Shown here piece after piece: positions 1-11,548 of a stretch of 64,000 bases of DNA (position 1 is its first letter; each line of letters opens with the position of its first letter). The notes under the pieces are model-generated. The model worked only from the letters and a program-made list of their open reading frames with translations, did no database searches and had not been told where the DNA came from. The position numbers and the translations under genes are program-made. This DNA comes from Apostichopus japonicus (taxonomy: Eukaryota > Echinodermata > Holothuroidea > Aspidochirotida > Stichopodidae), in contig NC_092572.1 of assembly GCF_037975245.1 (NCBI RefSeq), positions 15,320,269-15,384,268 on the forward strand. Direction: 5' to 3'.

Positions 1-683
1 TTTAGCTTTCTTTTGAACCTGTAATGTTGTACATCAAATGTACAAAGAATTAAAATAAAATAACAAAATGGAGAGGAACTGAGGTGGCTATTACTTGCAT
101 CACTTGCATATAAAAACTTGTAATCTTCTTTTACATTATTTTTTTCCAAGTCATAAATCCATGAAATCTTCATGTCAGAAAAATTGAGATGGAAAAACGT
201 GGGTTGTTTTGATATCTAGAAGTGGACACAGTTTTGATGGTAGTCACCACTACAGTCTACAGTAACATACAGTAGGTCAATAGGCCTAGCTCTCAAGGCA
301 GGCATCAAGAATATGGTCGAGTTGTTCGCCTCTTCTAATTTGGCCGTTGTCATTGACGTCAAACTATATGACCAAAAAGTCCAACAGAGACTGACCCAAG
401 ATGGAGGATACCACATAAAAAACAAGTTCTTAAATATCCTATGACATTACTAAACCTTGCAACGTCGTTCTTTCGACTAACAGGCAATGAGCGCTAAAGG
501 CAAGACTAGCAGGATAAAGTGTAACCTGCAGAGACTATTCGTGGCAAAGTAGCAAAAATGCAAGTTGTATATTTGTTGTACCATGAATGATATTGATAAT
601 TGTAGAGACAGAGCAAAGATTTGAAATTAGGAATCAACATTAAAACTTCCAGTATTGAGATACTGCGTCATTGATGCTCTTGT

Positions 684-838
684 TCTTATATATTTTGTTT
701 TCTTTTTCCTTTTCTTTACAGGTAGTCCTCTACTTTGTTAAGCCATCTGAAGGTTTTTTAGAGGACTTCCTATCACATTATATATATTCACGTGATGAAA
801 CAAAATAAATCAATCAATCAATCAATCAATAAATAATT
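684..838 (+). mobile_element. LINE 3' tail fragment with terminal hairpin (copy A)
   Basis: This stretch in an OXSM intron is nearly identical to the 3' end of the long LINE that finishes near 54,660. It shares a pyrimidine-rich run ending in ACAG, a hairpin with stem GTCCTCTA (725-732) and TAGAGGAC (759-766), the CTTCCTATCACATT segment, and a short-repeat tail of (AATC)n. It is a severely 5'-truncated insertion. Confidence 0.8.
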
Positions 839-1058
839 GTTTTATCAGTATTACCTTAGATCTACATATATGCTCTCAGCAAAATGAGCATGACTAATCC
901 GTTCGATATCATTCATCTGGACAGTAAAATATTTCTGTACCCAATATTGCTTGGTGTGGATTATATACGTAATTGTTATATTTACATTTTTAATCTGCAT
1001 TTGTTATTCGATTATATTTAATGTGCTTTTATCAATATTATTTGATGCTTACCAACAG

Positions 1059-1123
1059 CTGGATTGGTTCCAAGGGGCGAGGGCGACGGCCAGTTTCATG
1101 CTCCGAGTCACCTTACGAAAGCT
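1059..1123 (+). CDS. OXSM: OXSM exon (a), mitochondrial 3-oxoacyl-ACP synthase, N-terminal part
   Basis: This is the first exon of OXSM visible in the window. OXSM is the beta-ketoacyl-ACP synthase (KAS II type) that condenses malonyl-ACP with the growing chain in mitochondrial fatty acid synthesis, the pathway that supplies octanoate for lipoate. After an AG at 1057-1058 the frame reads GLVPRGEGDGQF, which matches the vertebrate stretch around YVPRGSDEGQF. It ends in codon phase 0 at a GTGAGT donor. The mitochondrial targeting peptide and the first thiolase-fold motif should lie upstream. I found no such exon in 1-1058, so they are probably off the left edge. The intron upstream carries a LINE 3' tail at about 684-835. 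The identity rests on the whole exon chain down to 6792. Confidence 0.75.
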
Positions 1124-2331
1124 GTGAGTACAGTATGAGTGAAAGTGTGTAAAATTTATCCCAATTTAGCCTTTTGTTGAACTGAGATAGTACAATCTTA
1201 AGTCACATTTTTTTTGGGGGGGGGGGGTTACTAGTAGGTGCCCCCAGTTTAGCTCCTGATATCACCATTTACAATATCAAAACCATCAAATTATCTACTT
1301 TTTAAAATATTTATATTCAACCTATACATGTACAGGCATATTTTTTTGGTAGGCAACAAGGAAACATGTCATTGCAAATAAACTTAGCTATTCAAAAATG
1401 TGGCTTTAAATGATAAAGTAACAATGATTGATTGTATCTACAACATATTTATTTACAACCCAGTTTTCTTGAACTTTGGAAAGAGTCTTTCATACTAAAT
1501 TGATGAGATAATAGTTTTAATCCAGGCAGATTATTTAAAAAACACAAAAAACTATCAGCTATTAGTGTAGCCTAGTTACAAGGCTGAAAGTAAGAATTGG
1601 TCAGGGCAAGGCCATTGGGCCTCTTTGTTATAAATTTGGGAGGGCCCCAAGGTCATCAAATAGGGCACCAAGGTCAAACATTGTTTGGTAGTAGGGCACC
1701 AAGGCCAAAAACAATTATGTTGCTGGACAGTCAGAGAAACATCAGTATTAGCTTTATGTGATATTATGAATATGAAGCAGAACACATAACACATACTATT
1801 GGTTGGTTCAATCATGTTTTAACTCTGCTAACATAATGTAAAAATCACTACTGTAAGTATGCAAACACATATATTAACTGATCTTTATCTTGTGGAAGTT
1901 TATTTCGTGGACTTCATTTTGTAAAATGGTTTTATTTATCTACTTGGAATTGCATTCAAGTGAAAGGGCACAGCTGCCAAATTACAGCCAAAGAATTTGG
2001 GCAAGACAGCCGTTGTGACCTTCCACGATGGGTGCTTTTGTAGGCTATCGTGGAGAAATACAACAGCCTTTGTTTACTTCCAGCACTGAATTATGTAGTT
2101 GTCCAGTTGTATCTAGCCTTGTTAACATTGCATACAGATAACAACCAGTATTTTAATCGCAACTCTTTGGACCAGGAGACAGCACTCTGCCGAGGTTTTA
2201 CTACAGAACTTCAAAGTCATAAACTGGGTGACTCTTGAGTGGAGTGGGAATTGGTTATTGTAAAAAAGACAACTGTTTATAAGAAGGATGATGAAGATTC
2301 TGAAAATCTCTTGCTTTTACTTATCCTGTAG

Positions 2332-2439
2332 GAGTTGAAGATAGCAGAAGATGTGACTCAGTTCGCTCTTGTTGCCTCAGAGGAAGCCCTCTGTCAAGCC
2401 AAATGGAAACCGACATCAGATCAAGATAAACTGGACACA
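2332..2439 (+). CDS. OXSM: OXSM exon (b)
   Basis: This exon encodes 36 codons in phase 0, between a CTGTAG acceptor and a GTAAGC donor. The frame begins ELKIAEDVTQFALVASEEAL and continues with QAKW and DQDKLDT. It corresponds to the helix segment of OXSM before the conserved GVAIGMG block (vertebrate MSSPTIMAIGAAELAM region). It follows exon (a) in frame. It is less conserved than the later exons, so on its own it would be a moderate call. Confidence 0.7.
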
Positions 2440-3042
2440 GTAAGCTATTGATTTTGAGTGAACAAATGTTGAATATGAGAAAGAAAAAGATCAAAATATA
2501 AAATAGAAGAAATAAACAATATAAAAGAGAGAAAAAAATAAAAGCACTGAATCTGAGTAGTTCTGCAAACTCTTTAGTTGCTTTTTCTTACCTGTCTTAA
2601 TTCAATTAAATGAGCCCATCTCTAGGGCAAGCTTTTGACCAGTACTTCGATTGTATGCGATGACCAAATTTCTGTTTGGACAATCACGTAAGCTTTTGAG
2701 ATCATCAGGTGAAGGACTTGTTGTTTACATCATATACAGATTGCATTGTAAGTAAATACTGTACCTTCAAAATAGTAGATTGGCATCGCCCCATCACCTT
2801 GGAGGAACTGAAATTAAACAAAAAATAGTAGTAGGCCGTTGATCCACTCAAAGTTAAATTTTAATGGCCCAAAGCTGGTGTTCTATTCACCAAACCCACA
2901 CAGCTCTCCTGCCATATACACCTTGGTTGTTGTTTTTGCTACCTTTTGTGGGCATCAATATTTGTTTGGACCATCAAGAAATACAATAAGAATTTTTTGT
3001 CCAAGGGAAAAACTTTGATCCCTTATCATTTATATTTCCCAG

Positions 3043-3157
3043 GGCACGTGCTCTCAGCACCAAGTATAATGACAGACCACAAGAATCTTCCACACCTTTT
3101 GATGCAAGGAGAGATGGTTTTGTGATGGCTGAAGGGGCAGCAGTTCTCATATTAGAG
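3043..3157 (+). CDS. OXSM: OXSM exon (c)
   Basis: The exon reads (R)[13 protein letters not shown] and later [19 protein letters not shown], closely matching the vertebrate FSRARALST and KRDGFVMGEGAAVLVLE blocks. The acceptor is TTTCCCAG and the donor GTTTGG. Its first base completes an arginine codon, so the exon before it must end after two bases of a codon. Exon (b) ends on a codon boundary, so direct joining of (b) to (c) would shift the frame. The roughly 100 residues between them in the family include the active-site cysteine (STACTTG type motif). I could not find them in 2440-3042. Confidence 0.85.
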
Positions 3158-3850
3158 GTTTGGTCTGCTAAGGTTGATCTGATCAATCAAAAATACCCAT
3201 ATTTAGATGGTTACAATTGTCAGTCAACAATTTGCCTGTTGAAATATGGATTTATTTTAGCTACTAGTAGTATGTGTGTCTGCAAGATCAAGGGTAGGGA
3301 CAGTTTATAGTGGGGGTGGGGGTGGGGGAGGGGAGGATGGATGTTGCTTAGTGGCAGGATTCCACGATCGATTAGATCAAAGTATTGTTTACTTGTACAA
3401 GGCACTTTAGCTCAATTGCCTCTTAGCAACCAGGTGTATAAACAGGGACTTATGTATATAGCTTGTGTATATAGTTGTGTGCACTGGATTGTGGCTGCAT
3501 CCTTTGGGATACTCTATAAAGGACCCATAGATGTGGTGCTGTGTAATGCTCAGACAGCAACGTGCTGAATTGTTCACAGCTTGTGTGTCTTGGTTTGACA
3601 GTTTAACCATTGAAAGTTATTTGACAGACCTGTCAACCCCTAAATTTGTAAATCTGGAGAGATTTGAAAAGACAAAACCCAGGGGGTTGGTACCTGAAAC
3701 CAGGAGATTTTACAAACTATTGTAAAGCCCAGTAAGACTCTGAGTGTTGGAATGTCAGGTATAGGAAAGCCATTGATACAAATAAACAATCAATTTCCTT
3801 TCTTATCTGACTCTTTAAAGCTAACACTTGTCATGTTTTCTTTCACATAG

Positions 3851-3917
3851 GAGTGGAATCATGCGGAGAGTAGAGGGGCAAACATTCTAGCAGAGATACT
3901 CGGCTACGGTCTTTCAG
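3851..3917 (+). CDS. OXSM: OXSM exon (d)
   Basis: The frame reads EWNHAESRGANILAEILGYG then LSG, matching the family block [23 protein letters not shown]. The acceptor is CACATAG. The donor is GTGAGG with one base left over, which is completed in frame by the next exon. Confidence 0.85.
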
Positions 3918-4494
3918 GTGAGGTTGAACAACATTTGTAGCAATAAAAGGAATCTTGTTAGAATAATAGATGATAACAAAGTGCTGTGAATCAAACAGAA
4001 TAAACAAGGAAAATGGGATATTTTGCTAGAAACATAAAAAAATCAAAATCACAAGGGAGTCTAATATCAACAAAGCTTTAGTTTCTCAAAAGACTCATCT
4101 ACAACTTTGCCATTTTTTGTACAAATGAATTTTACTGGTTCCTTTTTTCTATTGGAATATTTACAAATTTATTTGATGGTCACATGTATATTAATTTATT
4201 GCACAATTATTGTTATATGTGTTTTCTTGTTTCTTTTGAGAACTAAAGTACTCATTTTCAGTATTCTCCCTGTAAAAGTCTAGTTTGATATATGCAGATG
4301 TGGGAAATTCAATGCTAATGGTACCAGTAAATAAAGGACCATATTTCATGTTCTACATTGGTTTACCACTTACAACTTTACATTTAATGTGAACAAATGA
4401 GTTAACCTATGATACATTGTCCTGTGAAGTCTAGTTACTACTGTCCCAAGCTCTGCTAGTTTTGTAAATTAAACTTTTTCCCATCCAATGACAG

Positions 4495-4632
4495 GTGATG
4501 CCAGTCACATCACCGCCCCTAGGGGAGATGGATTCGGTGCACAACGATGCATGAAGGCTGCCCTGAGGGATGCACGTGTCAGAGTCGAGGATGTTGGATA
4601 TGTTAATGCTCATGCAACTTCAACACCTCTAG
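4495..4632 (+). CDS. OXSM: OXSM exon (e), with active-site histidine
   Basis: This 138-nt exon encodes [20 protein letters not shown] and later [14 protein letters not shown]. The [11 protein letters not shown] block is the signature that carries the first catalytic histidine of KAS I/II condensing enzymes. The exon starts with two bases that complete the split glycine codon and ends one base into the next glycine codon at a GTAAGG donor. Both junctions agree with exons (d) and (f). Confidence 0.9.
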
Positions 4633-6067
4633 GTAAGGTGAAAGTATTGTAACATTCAGGTAGTGGGTTTGACACCCAATGAAACAGCAGTTACATTCCA
4701 GTTTGATGTTTTCCATTTAAAGGGAGTAGTCATTAATAAAGGTCAAATATATTAGAAATGTTGAAGTAAGTTTAAAATTCATTAACATCAAGATCTGATC
4801 ACATCACAAAGATGGAGGGGGGATGGGGTTATTGGGTTGTAGAGAATCACAGCACTGAGTTAGGGTAGTTTGGTTGGAAAGAGAGTTGTGCCCTTTAGTT
4901 GATCAAATTTCCTGTTTGCTTGCTGCAAGTAGTAGTTCTTCCCTCCTGTCCCGCCCTCCAAACTGTTAACTGCTTTAACCAGTGGCTTCACTTGGTGAAT
5001 GGATTTCTTAATATTTTGAAGTACTCCATTAAATTTAACAGATTTGAGAAGTCCAATTCATTTCCTGGAAAATTTGCTAGTACTCTAATGAGAGACTAAG
5101 TTTTTTATGCACCCAATGGGGCAATGATTGGTTATAGAGTTTGAAACATTAACTGTATATTTATTGCTCCCGATGGTACCGTAATAAGTTGTCATACATT
5201 TTTAAGGGACATTTTACATTTGCAGATTAATTTTTGGTGATTTTGTGAATTACCAGATGAGAAAGATTATAACTCTGGATACTAAACAAATTGACCAGAA
5301 CATGTTCATTAACAATTACATTCAGATTTATATCTCATATTATTGTACAGAAAAAAACAACATAACATACGGCACAGTAATAAAATAACATAGTATGAAA
5401 ATAGTGATTCTGTTAATAAGGCTAGTGACCATAGAACCAAAAAAAAAATAGTGAAGAATGATAAGAATCTCAATTCAACAAAATATATTTACAAAATATA
5501 AGGAAAGAAAGAAACTGGACAGAGAATAAGCTGAAAAGTAATAAAAAGGAAATAGGAAATAAGAAAGGGATAGAACGCAATCAGCAAAAGAACAAATTCA
5601 CAAGAGATGGCCAGGAAGAAGAGTAGCTCACAAATAATTGCTTAAAATTTTAACCCAATGACCCCAAATGACTGTTGATCTCTTCTAAAAGAATGAGGTA
5701 TCTGAGCAGATTTAACAGAAGGAGAAAGTGGCTGCCACATGGTAATTGTTGAGGTGCAATTTGTCATGCTGATTATTTGTGATAGGTAACTGTCAAAATA
5801 TGGTACAAATGGGTATGATCAGTACCAGATTGTGCAATGGGAAGATCAGATCAGTGCTTAAGGCCCCCCAAATTCAAGGGGCTTGAAAGGTGAAGCATCC
5901 CTCTGAGGTCACAGACTGCTGTGAACACTGCCAAGAAAGACTTCTAGTTTTGGGTTGTGCATTCACACTTTAATGGGGATGTGGAAAGAATATGGTGCTG
6001 TAGGATCACCAGAGGTTGTTAATGTGGCACTGGGTGATAAACAAGTATTTCATCACTTCTACTACAG

Positions 6068-6216
6068 GCGATGAAATTGAGAATCGGGCAATCAAGTCTG
6101 TCTTTGGTTCCCATGCCAACAACCTGGCTGTGTCTTCCACCAAAGGAGCGACGGGTCATCTGTTAGGTGCTGCTGGAGCATTAGAAGCAATATTCACTGT
6201 ACTAGCATGTCAACAT
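6068..6216 (+). CDS. OXSM: OXSM exon (f), with catalytic lysine and second histidine
   Basis: The 149-nt exon reads (G)[18 protein letters not shown] and then [20 protein letters not shown]. The [13 protein letters not shown] block holds the catalytic lysine and second catalytic histidine of the KAS family. The acceptor is CTACAG and the donor GTAAGT, in phase 0. The previous intron (4633-6067) is about 1.4 kb of A/T-rich sequence in which I see no other exon. Confidence 0.92.
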
Positions 6217-6290
6217 GTAAGTGATAATAAGCTTAATTATCTTCCGTGTTAAAATGTAATTTAAATCTACACTTCACATTGAGCATCGAT

Positions 6291-6532
6291 TGCTGGTTGG
6301 AGTGTTAGCTCAGTGGTTAGCACCGGTGCCTTTCAATCATAAGATCCCAAGTTCGAGTCACTCAAAGATTAATTTATGTCGTCCAGTTACAGAGTTGTTG
6401 ACAATTGACAATTCATAATCATGGACATTAAATATGAATGTAAGAGACTGACTTCGGTCAGCTTGCGGATGGCTTCTTCGCGAGTTCCTGCTTGCAGGAG
6501 GATCTAAACTACATACATACATACATACATAA
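6291..6532 (+). mobile_element. tRNA-derived SINE in the last OXSM intron
   Basis: The head has a tRNA-like Pol III promoter: A box TTAGCTCAGTGG at 6305-6316 and a B-box-like GTTCGAGTC at 6351-6359, with the spacing expected for a tRNA gene. A body of about 150 bp follows, with two small hairpins near the end (one is TCCTG-CTTG-CAGGA, about 6486-6499). The element ends in a CATA microsatellite (about 6511-6531). Head, body and simple-repeat tail are the layout of a SINE mobilised by a LINE. Only one copy is in the window, so the exact 5' edge is uncertain. Confidence 0.75.
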
Positions 6533-6621
6533 TCTTTAGTACCACTGTGAAGTTATTTAAACTATTTCTTCTCCTCCCTAAAGTATTTCTTATTTTTATC
6601 TCCAATTTTCCTCTCTTCCAG

Positions 6622-6792
6622 GGTCAGCTGCCTCCAACAATTAATCTAGAAGAGACAGACGATGAATTTGATCTGAATTATGTGCCTAATAAATCTCAGG
6701 TTTGGCTGGGAGATGGTAGACGGATTGGACTCACAAACTCTTTTGGGTTTGGCGGTACCAATGCCTCTTTATGCATTGGAAGCGTCAGATGA
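6622..6792 (+). CDS. OXSM: OXSM last coding exon (g) and stop
   Basis: This terminal exon starts after CTTCCAG with [20 protein letters not shown] and ends [16 protein letters not shown] plus a short tail and TGA at 6790-6792. The GFGGTNA glycine-rich loop near the C-terminus is diagnostic of ketoacyl synthases. The C-terminal length is normal for OXSM. No clear canonical AATAAA was seen directly downstream. ATTAAA-like strings occur further along. Confidence 0.92.
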   Translation, partial: GQLPPTINLEETDDEFDLNYVPNKSQVWLGDGRRIGLTNSFGFGGTNASLCIGSVR

Positions 6793-7384
6793 CAGTGGTC
6801 TATGATTGTTCATGTCTTTGATGGACAAGGGAAAGAACAGACGAAGGCAATTTAAGATGTTAATTCTTGATTTGTCGTGATAAAATATCGATGTTCGATG
6901 AAAAGTAATATTCAATTAAAGGAATGATTACAGCTATGACTATTTAAATTTTATTAATATGAGATTTAAAGAAGTCAAATGGGAAGATGACTGATGATAT
7001 CATCCTTTGATATGTCAAATTTACCACTTTTTACGTTTTTGTTATCAAATTTACAAACCAGTTAAAGCAGAATTTTTGGATGTTCTTGTAGTCTCAATTA
7101 GCATCTGCTTATTCATAAATATAATTGTGCATGCATATGTTAAAATTGTTGTTTTGACATGTATAAGGCCTTTAAATTTGAATTGTTCAAAGTGTACTTT
7201 GTGATGTTGTGTAAGTGCAACATTTTACATATAATCCTGTGTCTTAAACAGTGTTTCATATTCGGTCACTACTGCAGCAATATTAAAGGCTTTACTATGC
7301 ATTGAGCTGCATATCATTGTCAGACATATTACGTATATACTGTAGTTTCCTTTCCAGTCCTTACTCCTGAATTGAACAGCATAT
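6793..7384. other. 3' flank of OXSM; nothing else recognised
   Basis: This is A/T-rich sequence that probably includes the OXSM 3' UTR. I see no second gene or repeat. The short ORF near 7007-7204 has no recognisable features. Confidence 0.5.
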
Positions 7385-7730
7385 TTGGCTAGTTAAGGTT
7401 AATAGAAAAAGGATCAGGAGGGACACTTAAGTCCCCATCAAGAACCCTATAGGAGAGAAAAAACACAGAAAACACAAACACTTAGACCCGATTACAATGC
7501 TTAAAGTGCTTGTCCAATAGTTTTCTTTAATCCATTTTTACTTCTTGCAAGTACAACTTTCTCAGGCAAACCGTTCCACTCATTCACAACCCTATTAGAA
7601 AAAAAAGTTATGCTGAATATTAATCCTACTTTGTAACTTTTGGAGTTAACGTCAATGACCTTTGGTACAACTACTATTAGCAAACATGAAAAAGTCAGTG
7701 AAGGATGAATTGTCAAACCATACAAAATGT
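7385..7730 (-). mobile_element. CR1-type LINE 3' fragment (minus strand)
   Basis: On the minus strand this encodes the last part of a LINE ORF2 (SNRVVNEWNGLPEKVVLA region) followed by the 3' UTR with the small hairpin GGGAC/GTCCC (7420-7424 and 7431-7435). The same end occurs at 8.2-10.4 kb and at 59.1 kb. It is 5' truncated, and only the last ~75 codons are recognisable. Confidence 0.8.
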
Positions 7731-8203
7731 AGGAAACTGTGTAAACTGATGGAGGAGAGATGTGTAGGTTTGAGTGAATATACCATATGCCGAATGTCTA
7801 CTTACAAATTACATTAAAACACCGGGTGATGACATTCGTATCAACTGGTTACATTGAACTTTTTTTCTAATAAGCTTTATGCTCTATTGAAGTTTTTTAA
7901 GACGAGAAGAACACAATGAATGTGATTGAGAGAGAGCAAGAGAATAAAATGTCATTTTGGTTTTTTGTTGTTGTTCATGTGTATGTTACTGGAATGCTAT
8001 TTTCCATTAATTAATGCCTATTAAGTGTCCAGTGTCCTGGAACTTTTTCACATCCAGGACAATTTGAAGGTGAAATAATCTGAGACAAATTGCGCTAAAA
8101 ACAGAATTGATGGTAATTGCAACATACTTACATTCACAAGGGCAGGGCTATGATTTTATATTTAAATCCATAAAAATATCAAACCTACACCATTACGATA
8201 AGA

Positions 8204-9097
8204 ATGATCCATCCTTTGACACATTGGTGTGAATTCGACGGAGATATTTTGTGTAAAGCTAAGAAGTTTGCTGATGACACTAAATTGTATTCTGAGGTCT
8301 CTTCCAAAAGCTATTATGAGAAGTTTCAAATGGATTTGGATCAGGTTTTTTCCTGGTCTCAGGGGTGGCAAATGCTTTTTAATATTGATAAATGTAAGGT
8401 AATGCACATTGGTAGTAGTAACCAAAAGTTTACAAACAATCTTAATGGTGTGGATTTAGAGGAGGTCTCTGTTGAAAGAGACCTAGGTATCTACATTGAC
8501 TCATCTCTGCAACCTTCTAAACATTGTCTTGAAGCTGCTAAAAGAGGTAATAGGGTTTTGGGTATGATCAAGAGGAACTTCAGTTTTCTGAAAGAGGACA
8601 TCGTAGTTAGGCTTTATAAGCAGTTGGTTAGGCCTCATCTGGAGTATGCTGTGCAGGCTTGGAACCCTTACTTTGCTAAGGATAAGGAAGTACTTGAAAA
8701 TGTCCAGAAGAGGGCTACTAGGATGATTAGTTCCTTAAAGAGTGTTCCTTATTATAGGCGGTTACAACTGTTGAATCTCACCACACTGGAGCTTAGGAGG
8801 TTACGTGGGGACTTGATCCAGGTTTTCAAGATTGTGTATGGTTTCGACAATTTATCCTTTACTGACTTTTTCATGTTGGCAAACAGTAGTTGTACAAGAG
8901 GTCATTGTCTTAAACTTCAAAAGTTGCATAGTAGGATTAATATTCGGCATACCTTTTTTTCTAATAGGGTTGTGAATGAGTGGAATAGTTTGCCTGAGAA
9001 AGTTGTACTTACAAGTAGTGTCAATGGGTTTAAGAATGCTTTGGACAAGCACTTTAAGCATTGTAATCGGGTCTGAGTGTTTGTGTCTTCAGTTTTT
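8204..9097 (+). mobile_element. CR1-type LINE, 5'-truncated reverse transcriptase C-terminal half
   Basis: A continuous 290-codon ORF (8204-9076) begins just before the FADD box (KKFADDTKLYSEV, the catalytic Asp-Asp of the reverse transcriptase). It continues with FNIDKCKVMHIG, LVRPHLEYAVQAWNP and the end motif NRVVNEWNSLPEKV, all typical of CR1-group LINEs. The endonuclease and the first half of the polymerase are missing. No stop interrupts the remainder, so this copy is younger than its relatives. Its 3' UTR is broken at 9097 by an insertion and resumes near 10,283. Confidence 0.85.
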
Positions 9098-10282
9098 AGC
9101 TCATACCAGCATGCTGGTGTGAGCTATTGTTACAGTGCGGCGTCTATCACTCTATCACTCTATCATTCTATCACTCTATCACTCTATCACTCTATCCGTC
9201 AACAATTGGTAAAACCGCTCCCACTCGCACAGTGTTTGATGGAATTTCATGAAACTTGGACACAAGGACCATTGGGTATAGGGCCATCAGAGATGGTCCA
9301 AAATTTGGGGTCAAAGGTCACCTGTGGGCCGTAATGGGCCATTTTGTGGAAATACGCAAAATGCTTCTTCTCCTACAGATTCCATGGTACAATGTTGAGG
9401 GTTTGTCATGATAGTACTATGGTAGTTTTACCTTCAGGGTGTTCATGAATTTGAGATCAAAGATCAACTAGGGGTGTTTTGTGGCCCGGGCCGCGGCCCT
9501 ATATTTTCAATTTGCTCCTGTTCGTACAGTGTATGGCCAATTATAATGAAACTTGGTCACAATGTTCCTCGGGATGAGAGTTACGAGGGGTGTTCGGAAA
9601 ATTGAGGTCATAGGTCATTTAGGGGGTCATCGGGGGTCATTCTTTGTAATATTTTCAAATATCTCAATCTCCTCAAGATTTTGATGGATCATATTCAAAG
9701 TTGAACTGATGATTGTTGGATTGTGTATGAATAAGGTGATGCCTAAAAATTTTTGGTCAAAAGTTAATTAATTACAATTAATCCCCATTGTTTAAAAAAA
9801 TCTGAGCCTTCACTTTTTGCCAAAGCTCCTTTAATTTGTCTCCCAGTCCCTGCAGTGTTTGTTTACATTTGTGGTTAAGCTCTGCAGGGGCTGTTAGTGG
9901 AATTAAAGCAGGACTGGGAGTTGTTATTAACTGTTGAACTGTAAGCATGAGAGCCCTATAGCCAATCAGCACTTGCCGATTCTTAGAAGTCTTTGAGCCT
10001 GAGGTATGTAGGCAGCTTGTGAAGTTATGTCTTGTAGGGAGTTCTTGTTATGTCTGCTAAGGTAGAGGGGAGAAAGTTTAATAGGGTAGGCCAGTGGTAT
10101 TGTTTGAGAGAGCGGGTAAAATAGGATTTACAGGGGAAAATAGGAATTATAGCCAGTGGTGTGGCCAGGATTCTGCTAACGGAGGGGGGGGGGGGTTATC
10201 CCTCACGGGCCCAAAATTGGTTTTGTGGGCCCTACATTTTTCAGCTCGAAAAGGTATGAGCTTCTGCACCATTGGTGCTCTA
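9098..10282. mobile_element. Insertion splitting the CR1 3' UTR; non-autonomous element with palindromic start
   Basis: Comparison with the other two CR1 3' ends shows that the UTR is continuous there but separated here by about 1.18 kb. The insert opens with a 28-nt palindrome (9098-9125, 14-bp arms with one T-G pair). Near its other end is GGTATGAGCT (10253-10262), the reverse complement of the first ten bases AGCTCATACC. A TATCACTC microsatellite lies at about 9148-9196. The stretch after it, with repeated GGTCAAAGGTCA-like strings, resembles abundant non-coding repeats of marine invertebrates. A G-run and a CAGTGGTGTGGCCAGG string near 10,155 suggest a second nested insertion. Confidence 0.6.
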
Positions 10283-10363
10283 GTTTCTCTCTCTATAGGG
10301 TCCATGATGGGGACTTAAGTGTCCCTCCTGATCCTTTTTTCTACTAAACTAAACTAAACTAAA
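10283..10363 (+). mobile_element. CR1-type LINE 3' end, separated from its ORF
   Basis: This segment (CTATAGGGTCCATGATGG, then the hairpin GGGAC-TTAAGT-GTCCC at 10310-10325, then CTCCTGATCC) matches the 3' UTRs of the minus-strand copies at 7.4 and 59.1 kb. It ends in the family's (CTAAA)n tail at about 10,343-10,363. It is the displaced 3' end of the copy at 8204-9097. Confidence 0.8.
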
Positions 10364-11355
10364 TTTGAGATTTTACACTCACACACTGCTGATCCAGTTC
10401 CAAGCTATTCACTGTTAAAATATGCTAAACCTCCGATATGTTTCTTTAAAGGCTAACTTGATGATGTTATCAGCTCTTCTAGAACAGGCTTTAATGCTAA
10501 TGTTAAGTTTTGTTAACCCATTGCTTTACATAAATTCTCACTCAACCAAAGCATGTTCCTTTAACTTGATATTAAAACAGCAACACCCTTGCACCCATTG
10601 AAAGAAAATTAAACACCATCTATCCAAAAGTTGACAAATTTGTACTACCACTGTAAACATGTCATTTGAGACAGGTAAATATCTTTTTGTGATTTTGTGC
10701 TGGATCTGAGGAACTCAGCTAAATGTTTAAAGTATTAGACTAAATAGTCTTGTCACTCTAAACCGATGAACCTCGGCAAATTAATGGGTCGTTCCCTTAC
10801 AAATTAAAAGTGGCACAAAAAATCCAGCCTGGTCTGATAGTGCTGTTTTTTAACCGTTCACAACAAATTAACTGAGGTTTGTTAAACTTTGTTTCTAAAT
10901 TCATCTTTTTTTTTAAAATTTTTCCTTCAAGTCTTTCCATTGTAATATAGCTTGTCAATCTATTGCAATCAAAAACTTTTACATTTTGTTTTACATTTTA
11001 TAATAATATTCTGTAGTTGATACAACAATACTAGACATTTCACTAGTAGATGGGTTATAAATAAAAAAATAAAAAATTTTACATTTCTGACATTACATAA
11101 GTTAGGGAAATCATTAAATGTTCTTAGATCTCTGTCTGTGGCTCTGACTCCCTCCCACCAAGAAAGTGTTAATCCCCCACCCCCTCCTATCACCAAAAGC
11201 AATCCGTTTTCGCCCTTAAAATTACTGGCTATCGTTGACTCATTCGAGTCTTCAAATGTAACATGCATGATCTACACTTTATGCAGAGTTCTTACGTCTA
11301 CATGGCTTGTGTATTCCTATCTAGTAATTTTCTTTCATACTCTTTTTATGGACAG
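10364..11355. other. Intergenic, A/T-rich; nothing recognised
   Basis: I find no gene, RNA or repeat boundary here. The minus-strand ORF at 10,969-11,268 looks random, with a low-complexity hydrophobic tail. Confidence 0.5.
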
Positions 11356-11548
11356 AACCACCTATGGTGTCCACCATGGAACAGCTCCCCGAGAGACCTC
11401 CAGAAGACTTAAATTTGGAAGAGACTTGGGAAGATGACGAAACATCAGACAGAGACAATAAATTGGAATCCCAAGCCCCTGTAGCCGATTCAGATCCCTA
11501 CTCTAGTCTCATTATGGACATGAAAGCCTCCATCTCACCTCCGAGTTA
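11356..11548 (+). CDS. Candidate exon, acidic unknown protein
   Basis: A pyrimidine-rich acceptor (ACTCTTTTTATGGACAG) precedes an open frame. From an ATG it reads MVSTMEQLPERPPEDLNLEE and continues with an Asp/Glu/Ser-rich stretch to a stop at about 11,547-11,549. Codon use is balanced, unlike the low-complexity neighbours. A second, frame-shifted echo of the motif (QLPERPAGLKL) is encoded at about 11,755-11,790, so the two may be parts of one broken exon or a repeated module. I do not recognise the protein. A decayed transposon ORF is an alternative. Confidence 0.3.

Noticed and set aside
8204-9076. The 290-codon ORF as a host gene
   Set aside because: It carries RT motifs, is intronless, and has two other fragments in the window with the same 3' UTR.
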